DNA from: Angelakisella sp.
Lineage (GTDB): Bacteria > Bacillota > Clostridia > Oscillospirales > Ruminococcaceae
DNA: 6,447 nucleotides
Reading direction: 5' to 3'
Assembly (NCBI GenBank): GCA_020024515.1
Contig: JAHHTR010000117.1
Coordinates: 1 to 6,447 of the forward strand
Below are positions 6,336 through 6,447 of this stretch, in pieces. A program made the translations under genes and the position numbers. Positions within the stretch are counted from its first letter, which is position 1, and the number at the start of each line of letters is the position of its first letter. The notes beneath the pieces are model-generated. The model was not told where the DNA came from. It saw only the letters and a program-made list of their open reading frames with translations, and searched no databases.

Positions 6336-6355
6336 GGCTTGATTTTTTTCAAGTC
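6336..6355 (+). terminator. Weak hairpin after the tRNA array, possible processing site or poor terminator
   Basis: GGCTTGA (6336-6342) pairs with TCAAGTC (6349-6355), including one G-U pair, around a loop of six T residues. No T run follows the stem, so it does not meet the usual intrinsic-terminator pattern. It begins 7 bases after the CCA of tRNA-Gln. Confidence 0.3.
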
Positions 6356-6363
6356 TATATGAT

Positions 6364-6406
6364 AGATAGAAAAGTGTATTTTTTCAATGTTAGCACTTTT
6401 CTATCT
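6364..6406. repeat. 13-bp perfect inverted repeat downstream of the tRNA array
   Basis: AGATAGAAAAGTG (6364-6376) and CACTTTTCTATCT (6394-6406) are exact reverse complements around a 17-base loop. On neither strand is the dyad followed by a clean T run, so it is not a textbook terminator. It could still end the tRNA transcript, serve as an operator for a gene beyond the window, or be a site for a DNA-binding protein or recombinase. The remaining bases to 6447 hold no supportable gene. Confidence 0.6.
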
Positions 6407-6447
6407 GTTACATTTGTACTTTTATGGTTATGTCCGTTTTAGGTGAT

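Noticed and set aside
6424..6447. ATG and eight open codons at the window end, possibly a following gene
   Set aside because: No ribosome binding site precedes it and the open stretch is too short to judge.

Overview
The window looks like chromosomal DNA from a low-G+C Gram-positive anaerobe, most likely a member of the Clostridia (Lachnospiraceae or a related family). This rests on four things: strong A+T richness in the spacers, GGAGG/AAAGGA-type ribosome binding sites with sigma-A-like promoters, tRNA genes that encode their own CCA ends, and a gene set (split transketolase, DHHW protein, DUF4358 lipoprotein) typical of that class. The genus cannot be fixed from the sequence alone.

Region 1 (about 1-2081, + strand): an A+T-rich leader with a good extended -10 promoter drives a two-gene operon for the split form of transketolase. 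The N-terminal (TPP/pyrophosphate-binding) and C-terminal (pyrimidine-binding plus C-terminal domain) halves are separate proteins, coupled by an ATGA stop/start overlap. Together they should form one functional enzyme of the non-oxidative pentose phosphate pathway. A stem-loop with T tracts on both sides lies between this operon and the convergent one, and probably terminates both.

Region 2 (5319 down to 2093, - strand): three genes read leftwards, in the order DUF4358 lipoprotein, MBOAT O-acyltransferase (AlgI/DltB/PatA-like), DHHW/AlgX-AlgJ-like membrane-anchored SGNH-type protein. The last two form the usual two-component machine that moves acyl (probably acetyl) groups across the membrane and onto an extracytoplasmic glycan or other cell-surface acceptor. 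The lipoprotein is a common companion of unknown function. No glycan synthase or glycosyltransferase lies beside them here, so the acceptor is unknown.

Region 3 (5320-5759): a divergent intergenic region in which the two promoters appear to share one -35 segment, followed on the + strand by a small single-domain GIY-YIG nuclease of the UPF0213/YhbQ type.

Region 4 (5852-6447, + strand): a promoter with both consensus hexamers, 17-bp spacing and an extended -10 TG reads into four tRNA genes: Gly(TCC), Arg(TCT), His(GTG) and Gln(TTG). A 13-bp perfect inverted repeat of unknown role follows them. The window ends before another gene can be supported.

Overall this is mostly ordinary housekeeping and cell-envelope DNA. 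I see no CRISPR array, insertion sequence, phage gene or clearly new defence system. The items most worth a second look are the orphan acyl-transfer cassette, the shared -35 divergent promoter and the dyad after the tRNA array.
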